From positions 5,786 to 69,785 of the forward strand of contig DASVCR010000028.1 of NCBI GenBank assembly GCA_036381515.1: a DNA stretch of 64,000 nt, written 5' to 3'. This document shows, in pieces, positions 45,909-54,725 of the stretch (within the stretch, counting starts at the first letter, position 1; the number at the start of each line of letters is the position of its first letter). Source of the stretch: ZC4RG20 sp036381515 (lineage in GTDB: Bacteria; Pseudomonadota; Gammaproteobacteria; Steroidobacterales; Rariloculaceae). Made by a program: the position numbers and the translations under genes. Under the pieces are notes generated by a model. The model made no database searches, was not told the origin of the DNA, and saw nothing but the letters and a program-made list of their open reading frames with translations.

Positions 45909-47471
45909 CTAGCGCGCGTCCGCTTGCGGCGTCGCCGCCATCAACCGCCGCACGAGCTCCGCCGTATCCTCGTGGACGTCGATCCGGTCGCCGCGGCTGT
46001 TGCCTCCCGCGCGGCCGAGCGCCGCGTCCTCGGGCGTCATCCCGCGCGCGTCCTTCACGTGGATGTCCGCGCCTCGTGAAACGAGGTATTCGACGACGTC
46101 GTTCCATCCCCAGAACGCCGCACCGTGGATCGCCGCCTGACCTTTCATGTGGTCGAGCGACTCGTCGCTCGGATAAGGACAGCAATATTCGCCGTAACGG
46201 CCGGCGATGCGTGCGTTCACGTTGCCGCCGGCATCGAGGAGCAGCTCGAGCGCCGCGATCGAGCGCTGTTGGACATCGGGCGTCGTGAACGTCCCGCGCG
46301 TGTCGGCGTCGCGCGAGCCGAGGCCGGCGGCCGCCATGACCGGCGTAATGCCGATCACCTGACCGAGGTTCGGGTCCGCGCCGTGCTCGAGCAGCAAACG
46401 GATCGCATCCGTGTCGAAGGCCTTGGCCGCGCGGAGCAACGGCGTCGTGCCGATGATCAGCATGTGGTCGACGCCGCGGTCCGCGCCGACCGAGCGGAAC
46501 GGCGGCCTCAGCTTCAGCTGCGCGTTCGGGTTCGCGCCGGCCTCGAGAAGCATCTCGATCAGCTCGAGGCTCGTCGTTTCGTCGAGCACCGGCCGATCGG
46601 GACGGCCGCCGTGCGGGATCGTGTTCACGTCGACCGCGAGATAGAGCGGCGTGCGCCCCCACCAATCCCAGCGGTTCACGTCCGCGCCTGCCTCGACCAG
46701 GTGCGCGGCGACGTCGAAGTGCATGTTCGCGACCGCCATGATCAGCGGCGTGATGCCGTCCGGGTCCGGCAGATCGATGTCGGCCCCCGCGTCGAGCAGG
46801 ATGCGCACGCACTCGAGGCAGCCTTCGCGCGCGGCGAAGAGCAGCGGCGTCAGTCCGCCCGAAGGCCGGTACTGCGCGCGAGGCTCGCCGGAGACCTGAC
46901 GCTCCCAGTCGTGGATCCTCGAACGCGCATCGACGTCCGCGCCGTGCTCGATCAGGAGCCGCATCATCTCGGGCTGGCGCTCGGCCGCGGCCCACATCAG
47001 CGCCGTCTGACCGCGCAGGACCTCGCGCGCATCGACGTTCGCGCCGTGATCGAGCAAAAGTCGCGCCGCATCGACGTTCGCCGTGCGGGCAAGGAGCATC
47101 AGCGCCGTCTGACCGTCCTCGTTCGCCGAATCCGGATCGGCGCCGGCGTCGAGAAGCCGCGCGATCACATCCGGGTTGCCGACGATCGCGGCCTCCGACA
47201 TCGGCGTCGCGCCGAACTCGTTCACGGCATTCGGATCGGCGCCCGCCGCGAGCAGACGCTCGACGAGCACGACGTCGTCGGCCGCGACGGCCCAGTGCAG
47301 GGCCGTCGTCCCGTCCGCTGCCGCTTCGTTCACGTCCGCGCCCTGCTCGATCAGCGCGAGCGCCTTCTCGTGATCCTCGAGCCGGGCCGCATCGACGAGC
47401 GGTGCGCCGAAGGCGCGGCCCGCCGCGACGAGGACGACGGCGGCGACGGCGAGGCCGCTCCTCATCGTCAC
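45909..47471 (-). CDS. Secreted ankyrin-repeat protein
   Basis: The 520-residue protein has a signal peptide ending GRAFGAP (about residue 24) and about ten or eleven ankyrin repeats covering the rest. Examples are DGTTALHWAVAADDVVLVER, RGQTALMWAAAERQPEMMRL and IGTTPLLRAAKAFDTDAIRL. Ankyrin arrays bind proteins, so it is probably a periplasmic scaffold. Its GTG start overlaps the DUF1552 stop by 4 bp (GTGA), with an ATG two codons later as alternative. The same three-gene set (DUF1592, DUF1552, ankyrin) recurs in some Gram-negatives, function unknown. Confidence 0.9.
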   Translation of the reverse strand: MTMRSGLAVAAVVLVAAGRAFGAPLVDAARLEDHEKALALIEQGADVNEAAADGTTALHWAVAADDVVLVERLLAAGADPNAVNEFGATPMSEAAIVGNPDVIARLLDAGADPDSANEDGQTALMLLARTANVDAARLLLDHGANVDAREVLRGQTALMWAAAERQPEMMRLLIEHGADVDARSRIHDWERQVSGEPRAQYRPSGGLTPLLFAAREGCLECVRILLDAGADIDLPDPDGITPLIMAVANMHFDVAAHLVEAGADVNRWDWWGRTPLYLAVDVNTIPHGGRPDRPVLDETTSLELIEMLLEAGANPNAQLKLRPPFRSVGADRGVDHMLIIGTTPLLRAAKAFDTDAIRLLLEHGADPNLGQVIGITPVMAAAGLGSRDADTRGTFTTPDVQQRSIAALELLLDAGGNVNARIAGRYGEYCCPYPSDESLDHMKGQAAIHGAAFWGWNDVVEYLVSRGADIHVKDARGMTPEDAALGRAGGNSRGDRIDVHEDTAELVRRLMAATPQADAR

Positions 47472-48814
47472 ACCTCCGACAGCTCGCCCGTCGCGTCGCC
47501 GAAGGACTCGACCTCGAGACCGGCGCGCCGCAGCAGCGTGAGGTGCAGGTTCGCGAGCGGCGTATGATCAGGATAGCGCAGATGCTGCCCGCCCTTGATG
47601 CTGCCGCCGCCCAAGCCGAAGACCGCCGTCGGCAGCGGGAAGTGATCGTGCAGATCGCTGTTGCTCATGTTGCTGCCGTAGAGAAGGATCGAGTTGTCGA
47701 GCATCGAGCCTTCGCCGTCCGGCAGCTCGGCGAGCTTCTTCAGGAATTTGCCGAAAGCCTCGGCGTGATACCGCTGGATCCGCACGAGGCGGCGCATCTT
47801 CTCGGTGTCGTTGCCGTGGTGCGAAAGCGGATGGAAAGCGTCCGAGACGCCGATGTGGTTGTAGCTCCGGTTGCTGCCCTCGGCGGCCATGATGAACGAC
47901 ACGACGCGCGTCAGGTTCGCCTGATACGCGAGCACGATCAGGTCGAACATCAGGTTCAGCTGCCGATCGAAGTTGTCGAGCACGCCCATCGGCGCGTCCG
48001 GCAGATCGAGGTTCGACAGATCGCGCTCCTCGAGCTTCTGGATGCGGCGCTCGACCTCGCGCACGCTCGCGAGATAGTCGTCCAGGACGGCACGGTCGCG
48101 CGGGCCGAGATCCCGCTGCAGCGCCTTCGTCTGCTCGGAAACGAGATCGATCACGCTCGAGTACTCGCGGGAGATCGCCTCGCGCTCCTCGGCCGTGTCG
48201 CCGCGGCCGAAGAGCCGCTCGAAGACCTTGCGCGGATTGACTTCCATCGGCAGCGGCGTCGTCGGCGAGCGGAACGAGATCGTCGTCGCGTAGCTGCAGC
48301 CGTAGACGCGGTCGCAGGCGCCGCCGGTGCCGCCTGCTTCGGCCGCGAGCTCGAGCGACGGAAACGGCGTGTCCTGCCCGATCTCGCGGGCCGCGATCTG
48401 ATCGACGCTGACGTCGATGTTCGGCTCGTGACTCTTTGCAGGATGCACGCACGTGAGCCACGTGCCGGGCGTGATCGCGTGGACGGCGGGGCTGTTCGCC
48501 GGCTTGTTGCCGAGCCGGCTCACGACGGTCATGTAGCGTTTGAACTCCGCGAGCGGCTCGAGGATCTCGCGGAGCTCGAAGCTGCTGCCCTCGCCGATCG
48601 GCGTCCAGAAGTCCATCGCCTCGCCGTGCGGCGTGTTGTCCATGATCGCGCCGTGCGGCAGATAGAAGTAGCCGAGGCGCGGCTTCGGGCTCGCCGCCGT
48701 GTTCGCGAGGGCGGTCGACGCGGGGATCATCGCGTCGAGCAACGGCAGCGCGACGGCGGCGCCCGCGCCCTTCAGGAACGTTCTGCGAGGAAGGTGTTTC
48801 TTCGTGATGAACAT
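47468..48814 (-). CDS. Tat-exported DUF1552 protein
   Basis: The 448-residue protein starts with a twin-arginine signal (LPRRTFLKGAGAAVALPLLD) and matches DUF1552 throughout: PRLGYFYLPHGAIMDNTP, LAEFKRYMTVVSRL, DQLA-type SVDQIAAREI and the conserved LYGSNMSNSDLHDHFPLP. Members often sit beside DUF1592 cytochrome-like genes. The fold resembles sulfatase/phosphatase-like DUF1501 relatives, but no activity is established. It lies 50 bp after the DUF1592 gene and overlaps the ankyrin gene. Confidence 0.92.
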   Translation of the reverse strand: MFITKKHLPRRTFLKGAGAAVALPLLDAMIPASTALANTAASPKPRLGYFYLPHGAIMDNTPHGEAMDFWTPIGEGSSFELREILEPLAEFKRYMTVVSRLGNKPANSPAVHAITPGTWLTCVHPAKSHEPNIDVSVDQIAAREIGQDTPFPSLELAAEAGGTGGACDRVYGCSYATTISFRSPTTPLPMEVNPRKVFERLFGRGDTAEEREAISREYSSVIDLVSEQTKALQRDLGPRDRAVLDDYLASVREVERRIQKLEERDLSNLDLPDAPMGVLDNFDRQLNLMFDLIVLAYQANLTRVVSFIMAAEGSNRSYNHIGVSDAFHPLSHHGNDTEKMRRLVRIQRYHAEAFGKFLKKLAELPDGEGSMLDNSILLYGSNMSNSDLHDHFPLPTAVFGLGGGSIKGGQHLRYPDHTPLANLHLTLLRRAGLEVESFGDATGELSEV

Positions 48815-48859
48815 CGGAATGCTCCTCCGGCGTTCGACGTCAATCCTGTTCGCCTCCGG

Positions 48860-48908
48860 AAAATGTGTCAGACACCATTTTCTCGGGAAATGGTGTCTGA
48901 CACATTTT
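48860..48908. repeat. Perfect 21-bp inverted repeat at the DUF1592 gene end
   Basis: The left arm (48860-48880, AAAATGTGTCAGACACCATTT less one base of context) and the right arm (48888-48908) are perfect reverse complements around a 7-nt loop. The DUF1592 stop codon lies in the left arm, so the protein's last residues (ENVSDTISRENGV) are encoded by the repeat. It may act as a terminator; the GTGTCTGACAC core also resembles short palindromic repeats scattered in other genomes. Confidence 0.85.
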
Positions 48909-51294
48909 CAGCCGTCGTGCCCTCGGGCCGAGGCACATCGTCCGGGACGCGGCGAAGCCTGAACGGATCGCTCGTGACGACGCCCATCACGAGCGACGAG
49001 AACCGATAGTCGTCACGCGCGGCGTCACGGACGATCTTGCGCACCGCCGGCATGTCGTAGTACTCGACCGTGCGGCCGAGCGCGAACGTCAGCAGCTTCT
49101 CCGTGAGCGTCTGCACGAACTGCTCGGGATCGGCGACGATCGCGTTGCGCAGGCTCACGGGACCCGTGACCGGCGTCCCGTCCGCGAGCTCGCCCGACGA
49201 GTCGATCGGCGCGCCTGCGAAGACGTCGACCTCGCGCCAGCGGCCGATCGCGTCGAAGTTCTCGAGCGCGAGGCCGGGCGGGTCGATCACGCCGTGGCAG
49301 CCGTTGCACGACGGGAGCCCGCGATGCTGCTCGAGCCGCTCGCGCACCGTCGCGAACGCGCCGCCCTCGTCCGTGACCTTGAGGTCCGTCACGACGTCGG
49401 CCGGCGGGGCGGCCGGCGGCGTGCCGACGATGTTCTCGAGGAACCACGCGCCGCGCAGGACGGGCGACGTGCGGTCGCCGTACGACGTCGCCATCAGGAT
49501 CGCGCCCTTGCCGAACAGGCCGAAGCGGTTCGGGTCCTCGATCTCGACGCGTCGGAACCGGCTGCCGCGCACGTTCGGGATGCCGTAATGGAGCGCGAGG
49601 CGCTCGTCGACGAACGTGTGCTTCGCGGTGAGGAGCTCGACGACGGGCCGGTCCTCGCGCAGGATGCTGTCGACGAAGAGCTCCATCTCGCGGACGAAGG
49701 ACCTGCGCAAGGACTCGTCGAACTCGGGGAACAGCGTCGGGTTCGGGTCCACCTCGTCGAGCTTGTACAGCTTGAGCCACTGGAACGCGAAGTTCGTGAC
49801 CAGCGACTTGGACCTCGGGTCCGCGAGCATACGGCGCACCTGGGCCTCGAGCACGTCCGGGTCGCTCAGCCTGCCCTCGAGCGCAAGGTCGAGCAGCGCG
49901 TCGTCCGGCATCTGGCTCCACAGGAAGAACGAGAGCCGCGACGCGAGCTCGAGGTCGTCGATCGCGTAGACGTCGCCGGGCGACAGGCCCTCGGGCGCGG
50001 GCGCGACGCGGTACAGGAACTTCGGGCTCGCGAGGATCGCCATGACGGCCTGACGGATGCCGGCGTCGAAATCGCCCTGCGAGCGGCCCGCTTCGTAGAA
50101 GCGAAGCAGCGCGCCGAGATCCTCCTCGGTGACGGCGCCTCGATACGCCCTGCGCGCGAGCGAATAGATGATCTCCTCGGCGCACGGCAACTCTTCGCTC
50201 GGCTGCTTCGGACGGCAGACGAAGATCTTCTCGCGGCTCGGCGTCGTGCCGCGGCCCGCGGGCTCGTACGGGCCGACGATCTCGAGCCCTCCGATCGAAG
50301 GCCCCGGCGCGCCGACCTCCGGCGCGAACGAATGGAGCCATGCCTCGGACTCGCCGTACGCGCGCTCGACGAACGTGATGGCGACCGTCCGCGGTCCCGC
50401 CTTGACGGGCAAGCGAATGTTCTCGAAGCGCGAGCGGATCTCGGCCTGCGCGACGGCCTGAAGCTGATCGACGGCCTTGAGCTCCTCCGGTCCGCCGAGC
50501 GACTGCTCGAAGACCTTCTCGCCGTCGATCGTCATGATCACGTCGTGGCGATCCTCGACGCCGCGGCGGGCCGCAATGCGTATGTCGAACTCGTATTCGC
50601 CGTCCGCCGGGAACCAGTGCTCGACGACCATGCCGCCGCGCGTGCCGGGCGGCATGCCGGGGAGGCGCAGCCCCTGGTTGACGTCCCCGGGCGCCGGATA
50701 CGTCGCGACCGTCGTCTTCGGCGCCGACTCGCCGACCGCGCGCAGGCTCACGTCGCGCGCGGCCGCGATGTACTGATCGACGTACGTCGGCGACGCTTTC
50801 AGGACGTTGGCGATGTTGTCGAAGCCGTCGCTGCGGTCGTCCGCCGGCAGGTAGCGCGTCGCGTCGATGTCAACGCCGAGCAGCGCCTCGACGGCGCGCT
50901 CGTATTCGTAGCGATTCAGGCGATGCGCGGTGACGTAGCCGGGGTTCGGATGCTCGGCCGCGGCGTCGTCGAGGGTCGACTCGAGCCACGCGACGAACTC
51001 GTCGACGCGCTCGGGATCGGGGCGCCGTCTACCCGGCGGCGGCATCATGCTGCCGCGGAGCTTCCGGACGACCTCCTCGAAGATCTCGGGCTCGTGCGCG
51101 ACCGAATCGGGACCGAACCTGTCGAGCGCGAGGCCCGCCGTGAATTCGACTTCGTTGTGACAGTCTACGCAGTAATCCTCGACCAGCGTCCACTGCTCGG
51201 CGGCCGACGCGGCTCGCCAGTGCTCGAGGAAGAAATAGCCGCCGCCCGCCACGGCTACTGACCCCACGACGACGGCCGCCAGCGACAAACGCAT
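48868..51294 (-). CDS. DUF1592-family, planctomycete-type cytochrome c-like protein
   Basis: The 808-residue protein has a signal/anchor helix (LAAVVVGSVAVAGGGYFFL), an N-terminal haem motif CVDCH and the DUF1587, DUF1595, DUF1592, DUF1588 and DUF1585 series. A middle carbohydrate-binding-like domain lies at about 205-345. The DUF1592 core is LSFFLWSQMPDDALLDLALE, and DUF1588 carries a second CxxCH (SCNGCHGVIDPPG). It is periplasmic and probably a redox enzyme or electron carrier; no substrate is known. It is upstream of DUF1552 and ankyrin genes and downstream of a TonB receptor. Confidence 0.92.
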   Translation of the reverse strand: MRLSLAAVVVGSVAVAGGGYFFLEHWRAASAAEQWTLVEDYCVDCHNEVEFTAGLALDRFGPDSVAHEPEIFEEVVRKLRGSMMPPPGRRRPDPERVDEFVAWLESTLDDAAAEHPNPGYVTAHRLNRYEYERAVEALLGVDIDATRYLPADDRSDGFDNIANVLKASPTYVDQYIAAARDVSLRAVGESAPKTTVATYPAPGDVNQGLRLPGMPPGTRGGMVVEHWFPADGEYEFDIRIAARRGVEDRHDVIMTIDGEKVFEQSLGGPEELKAVDQLQAVAQAEIRSRFENIRLPVKAGPRTVAITFVERAYGESEAWLHSFAPEVGAPGPSIGGLEIVGPYEPAGRGTTPSREKIFVCRPKQPSEELPCAEEIIYSLARRAYRGAVTEEDLGALLRFYEAGRSQGDFDAGIRQAVMAILASPKFLYRVAPAPEGLSPGDVYAIDDLELASRLSFFLWSQMPDDALLDLALEGRLSDPDVLEAQVRRMLADPRSKSLVTNFAFQWLKLYKLDEVDPNPTLFPEFDESLRRSFVREMELFVDSILREDRPVVELLTAKHTFVDERLALHYGIPNVRGSRFRRVEIEDPNRFGLFGKGAILMATSYGDRTSPVLRGAWFLENIVGTPPAAPPADVVTDLKVTDEGGAFATVRERLEQHRGLPSCNGCHGVIDPPGLALENFDAIGRWREVDVFAGAPIDSSGELADGTPVTGPVSLRNAIVADPEQFVQTLTEKLLTFALGRTVEYYDMPAVRKIVRDAARDDYRFSSLVMGVVTSDPFRLRRVPDDVPRPEGTTAENVSDTISRENGV

Positions 51295-51376
51295 CAGTAC
51301 GCTACTCCAGACCTTCTCGATGCTTGCAGAGCCTTTTGCGTTCCGAACATAGCAATTCCGGCAGCCGACGTCAGGT

Positions 51377-51638
51377 AATTGGGGTCAGCCCCGAGTGTCC
51401 GGGTGTGACCCGAGCTTCAATGGCCCCACCTCCAAGCTATGGGCGCCACTGATTCGGGCGCTGACCCCGATCCTGACGCCGATGGTCGGACGCGGGCGCG
51501 ACCGTTTCGGGCTCTGACCCCGATTTTCGCGCGCGGGCGCGACCGCTTCGGGCTCTGACCCCAGTTCCCGACAAACCGCGCTCTGACCCCGATTTGTCGG
51601 GCCCCGATTTTCAGCTTTTCGGGCTCTGACCCCAATTT
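51377..51638. repeat. Cluster of CTCTGACCCC repeats
   Basis: At least six copies or near-copies of a GGGCTCTGACCCC[G/A]ATTT unit lie here: 51456-51471, 51505-51527, 51546-51566, 51578-51595, 51616-51638, and one inverted at 51377-51392 (AATTGGGGTCAGCCCC). Two units are part of a 42-bp tandem repeat (51491-51563). The region between the receptor and DUF1592 genes holds no credible gene; frames read through it only because the repeats lack stops. It resembles REP-type repeats. Confidence 0.8.
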
Positions 51639-51671
51639 CGGGTGACCACAACTTCGGCTGCCGGGAAATGC

Positions 51672-54533
51672 CTAGTAGCTGAAGCGCACTCCGACCGCGT
51701 ACGACCTGCCGAGATCGGAGTAGAGGCTTCCGCCGACCACGTGCGGCGGCTCGCGATCGAACAGGTTCACGACGTTCGCGTAGATCTCGTACGTGTCCGC
51801 GTTGTACGACGCACGCAGGTTCGTATACATGCGCGCCGGCACGCGGTTGTCGTCGATGTCGACGCCGGTGACCCAATCCACATCGCGCACGCCGGAGCCG
51901 ATGTAGCGCTGCGTCCACGTGAACGAGAACGGTCCGTGGTCGTACGAGATGCTCGCGAGGGCGTTCCACTCGGGCGCGATGTCGCTCTGCCCCGCGCGGT
52001 CGAGCTTCGGCGCGCCGGGGTTCGTGATCGACGCCTCGGCGATGTAGCTCACGAGCGTGCGGAGCCTAAGGCCCAACGGGAACGAGTACGTCGCCTCGAG
52101 ATCGACGCCGCGGGTCCGCGACTCGGCGATGTTCAGGTACGTGTTGTCGATCTGGATCACGTCCGTGCCGGGCCCCGCCTCGCGAGTGATGCGGTCGCAG
52201 AGCGACGTCGCGCCGGCAAAGCACTGATCCATGATCTCCTGGACGCCGAGGAGATCGATCGCGCCGTTCAGCTTGATGTCGTAGTAGTCCGCCGACAGGT
52301 TCAAGCCGTCGAGCGCCTCCGGCTGATACACGATGCCGAACGTCACCGTGTCGGCCTCCTCCGGCTCGACCGTCGGGTTGCCGCCCTCGACCGAGCGGAT
52401 CGAGTACCGCGGCTCTCCGGGCAGGAACGGATCGGTCACGGTCGCGCCGCGCGGCGTCTGAGCGTAGCGCTCGGAGAGCGTCGCGGCGCGCACGTCGCGC
52501 GAGCGCGTGAGCCGCAGCCGCACCGAGTCCGTGATCTGCCAGTCGAGGCCGCCCTTCCACGCGAGCACGCCGCCGCTGCCCTCGTAGTCCGCGTAGCGAA
52601 TGGCCGCGTTGAGATCGAGCGAGCGGGCGAGACCGCGATCCGCCACGAGCGGGACGATGCTTTCGCCGAACACCTCCCACACGTCGTAGCTCCCGTCGAC
52701 CAGCGGGATCGTGCCATACGCGAAGAGCCCCGAGCCGTGGTAGAAGCGCGGCAGGCTCTCCGGCCGGTAGCCGACGTCGACGGGGTCCGGGTTCACCGCG
52801 CCCTGCGTCAGCTCGGCAGGCCTGCCGAACTGCTCGAGGTCGTCCTTGCGGTACGACGCGCCGGCGGCGAAGGAGACGGGGCCGGCCCAGTTGTCGAGCG
52901 GCGTGCCGGAGACGGAGCCCTCGAAGAAGTCCTGGCGCAGGATCTGGATCTGATGCTGCGTGCCCGTCACGTACTGCCATGCATCCAGCGAGTTCTGATG
53001 CACGCCGAACGGATTGAACGGGATGCAGCCGTCGTTCGGGTTCGTCAGCGTCGACATGCAGACGATCTCGCCCGTCTCCGGGTGGATCACCGAGTCGATC
53101 GCGCGGAAGTAGCGGTCGGTGCGCAGGTTGTTCTTGTGCGTCATGTCCTGCTTGTTCCGACCCCACTGGTAATAGACGTCGAAGCTCCAGTCGTCGAGGA
53201 AGTCGCCCTTGAAGCCGGTCGTGAACGACGTCGTGCGGTTGTCGGTGATCACGCGGGCCGGCAGGCCCTCGTCGCGCGTGTGCGTCTTCGCGAACGTGAA
53301 CGAGTCGATGCCCTCGTCGATCATGCGCTGCCGGATCACGTCCGGGAGGAACGCGTTGTCCGCGAAGATTTCGATGTTGCCCGGATAGCCCTGGCTGAAG
53401 TGGTGCGGCTCCTTGTCGTACTCGACCGTGCTGTTGCCGTAGAGGCCCTGCACGTACCACTCCTTCGACTCGCCGAGCTCGTGCTTGTAGTGCACGAACG
53501 CGGTGTTGCGGGTCTGCTCCGGCATCAGCGTCGAGTGGTTCACGTCGCCGCTGCCGCCCTGCTGCAGCGTGCCGTTGCTGTTGATCAGCGTGCCGTCGAA
53601 GAAGCGCACCGGCTGGCCCGCGTCGTTGAACTGGATGCCGGCGAGCGGGCCGTCCGTGATGAGGCCGCCGAAGGTCGCGGTGCGCGAGCGCACGTTCGGC
53701 ACGATGTGCCGGTCCGGGCCGTTCGGATCGGGAATCAGGATGATGCCCCAGTTCTCCTCGAGCCAGTCGCGCGACCCGGAGTCGTGATTGCCCGGGCCCC
53801 ACCGCACTTCCTTCGCCTTGTAGTACTCGGCCGACATGATGATGTGGCCTCGCTCGCCGACGCTCGTGCCGCCGGCGATGCTCGCGAGGACGTTTTCGTT
53901 GTCGGAGCGATCCGTCATGCCGCCCTGCACGCGGCCCTCGAAGCCTTCGTATTCCGTGTCGAGCACGAAGTTGACGACGCCGCTCACCGCGTCCGAGCCG
54001 TACGCGGCCGACGCGCCGCCGGTGACGACCTCGGTGCGGCGAACGAGCGCCTGCGGGAACACGCTGATGTCCGTCGTGCCGCGGCGAGTCGACGGAACGA
54101 CGCGCCTGCCGTCGAGGAGCACGAGCGTGCGCACGGCGCCGATGCCGCGCAGGTTCAGAAGGCTCTGCCCGGCCGAGCCGGTCCAGCCGGCGACGGATTC
54201 GGGGGTGTCGTTGCCGAGGAACTGCGGCAACTGATTGAGCGCATCCATCATCGTGCCGGGCGCGAGCGTGAAGAGCTCCTCGGCCGTGACGGACGTCACC
54301 GGCGTCGGCGTCGTCATGCCGCTCGCCTGGATGCGCGTGCCCGTCACTTGAACTTCCTCGATGGCGCCGCTGGGTTCCTGCGCGTGCGCAAGCCCGCCGA
54401 AGCCGACCGCCGCCGCGAGCGCGCAGACGCCGCCGCGCCGGACGTTCCTTCCGAGGATCCCGGCCATGCACGCGTGAAGCTGCCGACGAGCCAAAGGTTG
54501 CGCGACCCGTCGATGTGTCCCTACTACCGTCAT
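51672..54533 (-). CDS. TonB-dependent outer-membrane receptor
   Basis: The 953-residue protein has a long signal region ending GGLAHAQ and a TonB-box-like IEEVQVTGTRI. The plug includes LLNLRGIGAVRTLVLLDGRR and VTGGASAAYGSDAVSGVVNF. The barrel carries DVRAATLSERYAQTPRGA and YANVVNLFDREPPHVVGG, and the last residue is tyrosine (SYAVGVRFSY). It imports an unknown substrate and is the first gene of the minus-strand block that continues with DUF1592, DUF1552 and ankyrin genes. ATG 54533 is preceded by GGGAGGG; a second ATG lies one codon earlier. Confidence 0.92.
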   Translation of the reverse strand: MTVVGTHRRVAQPLARRQLHACMAGILGRNVRRGGVCALAAAVGFGGLAHAQEPSGAIEEVQVTGTRIQASGMTTPTPVTSVTAEELFTLAPGTMMDALNQLPQFLGNDTPESVAGWTGSAGQSLLNLRGIGAVRTLVLLDGRRVVPSTRRGTTDISVFPQALVRRTEVVTGGASAAYGSDAVSGVVNFVLDTEYEGFEGRVQGGMTDRSDNENVLASIAGGTSVGERGHIIMSAEYYKAKEVRWGPGNHDSGSRDWLEENWGIILIPDPNGPDRHIVPNVRSRTATFGGLITDGPLAGIQFNDAGQPVRFFDGTLINSNGTLQQGGSGDVNHSTLMPEQTRNTAFVHYKHELGESKEWYVQGLYGNSTVEYDKEPHHFSQGYPGNIEIFADNAFLPDVIRQRMIDEGIDSFTFAKTHTRDEGLPARVITDNRTTSFTTGFKGDFLDDWSFDVYYQWGRNKQDMTHKNNLRTDRYFRAIDSVIHPETGEIVCMSTLTNPNDGCIPFNPFGVHQNSLDAWQYVTGTQHQIQILRQDFFEGSVSGTPLDNWAGPVSFAAGASYRKDDLEQFGRPAELTQGAVNPDPVDVGYRPESLPRFYHGSGLFAYGTIPLVDGSYDVWEVFGESIVPLVADRGLARSLDLNAAIRYADYEGSGGVLAWKGGLDWQITDSVRLRLTRSRDVRAATLSERYAQTPRGATVTDPFLPGEPRYSIRSVEGGNPTVEPEEADTVTFGIVYQPEALDGLNLSADYYDIKLNGAIDLLGVQEIMDQCFAGATSLCDRITREAGPGTDVIQIDNTYLNIAESRTRGVDLEATYSFPLGLRLRTLVSYIAEASITNPGAPKLDRAGQSDIAPEWNALASISYDHGPFSFTWTQRYIGSGVRDVDWVTGVDIDDNRVPARMYTNLRASYNADTYEIYANVVNLFDREPPHVVGGSLYSDLGRSYAVGVRFSY

Positions 54534-54665
54534 CATCCCTCCCGATTGACGTGTCGTTGTTATGCGAGAAAACGGCGCGAAGCGCGCGCACGGCCGACGC
54601 CGCGGCGAGCTCCGCGTACCGATGAGTTCTCGTCCCCCGAACCGATTCGTTCTGTTCGAATTGGT

Positions 54666-54684
54666 GTTTAAACTTCGGTTTAAA
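54666..54684. promoter_or_regulatory. GTTTAAA direct repeat, divergent promoter region
   Basis: GTTTAAA occurs at 54666-54672 and 54678-54684, 12 bp apart, in an unusually AT-rich stretch between the TonB receptor and the MBL-fold gene. It is a plausible operator or promoter element; no regulator is adjacent. Confidence 0.4.
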
Positions 54685-54725
54685 TGCTCGCCTATTTTTT
54701 CTCCCATCGCTGAGAGCAGGCGTAA

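Noticed and set aside
51417..51635. A 72-codon minus-strand frame with repeating IGVRA-like text
   Set aside because: It is translated CTCTGACCCC repeat DNA; no start signal or family.
51642..54671. Long plus-strand frame opposite the second TonB receptor
   Set aside because: Shadow frame; the opposite strand encodes a full receptor with signal and plug.
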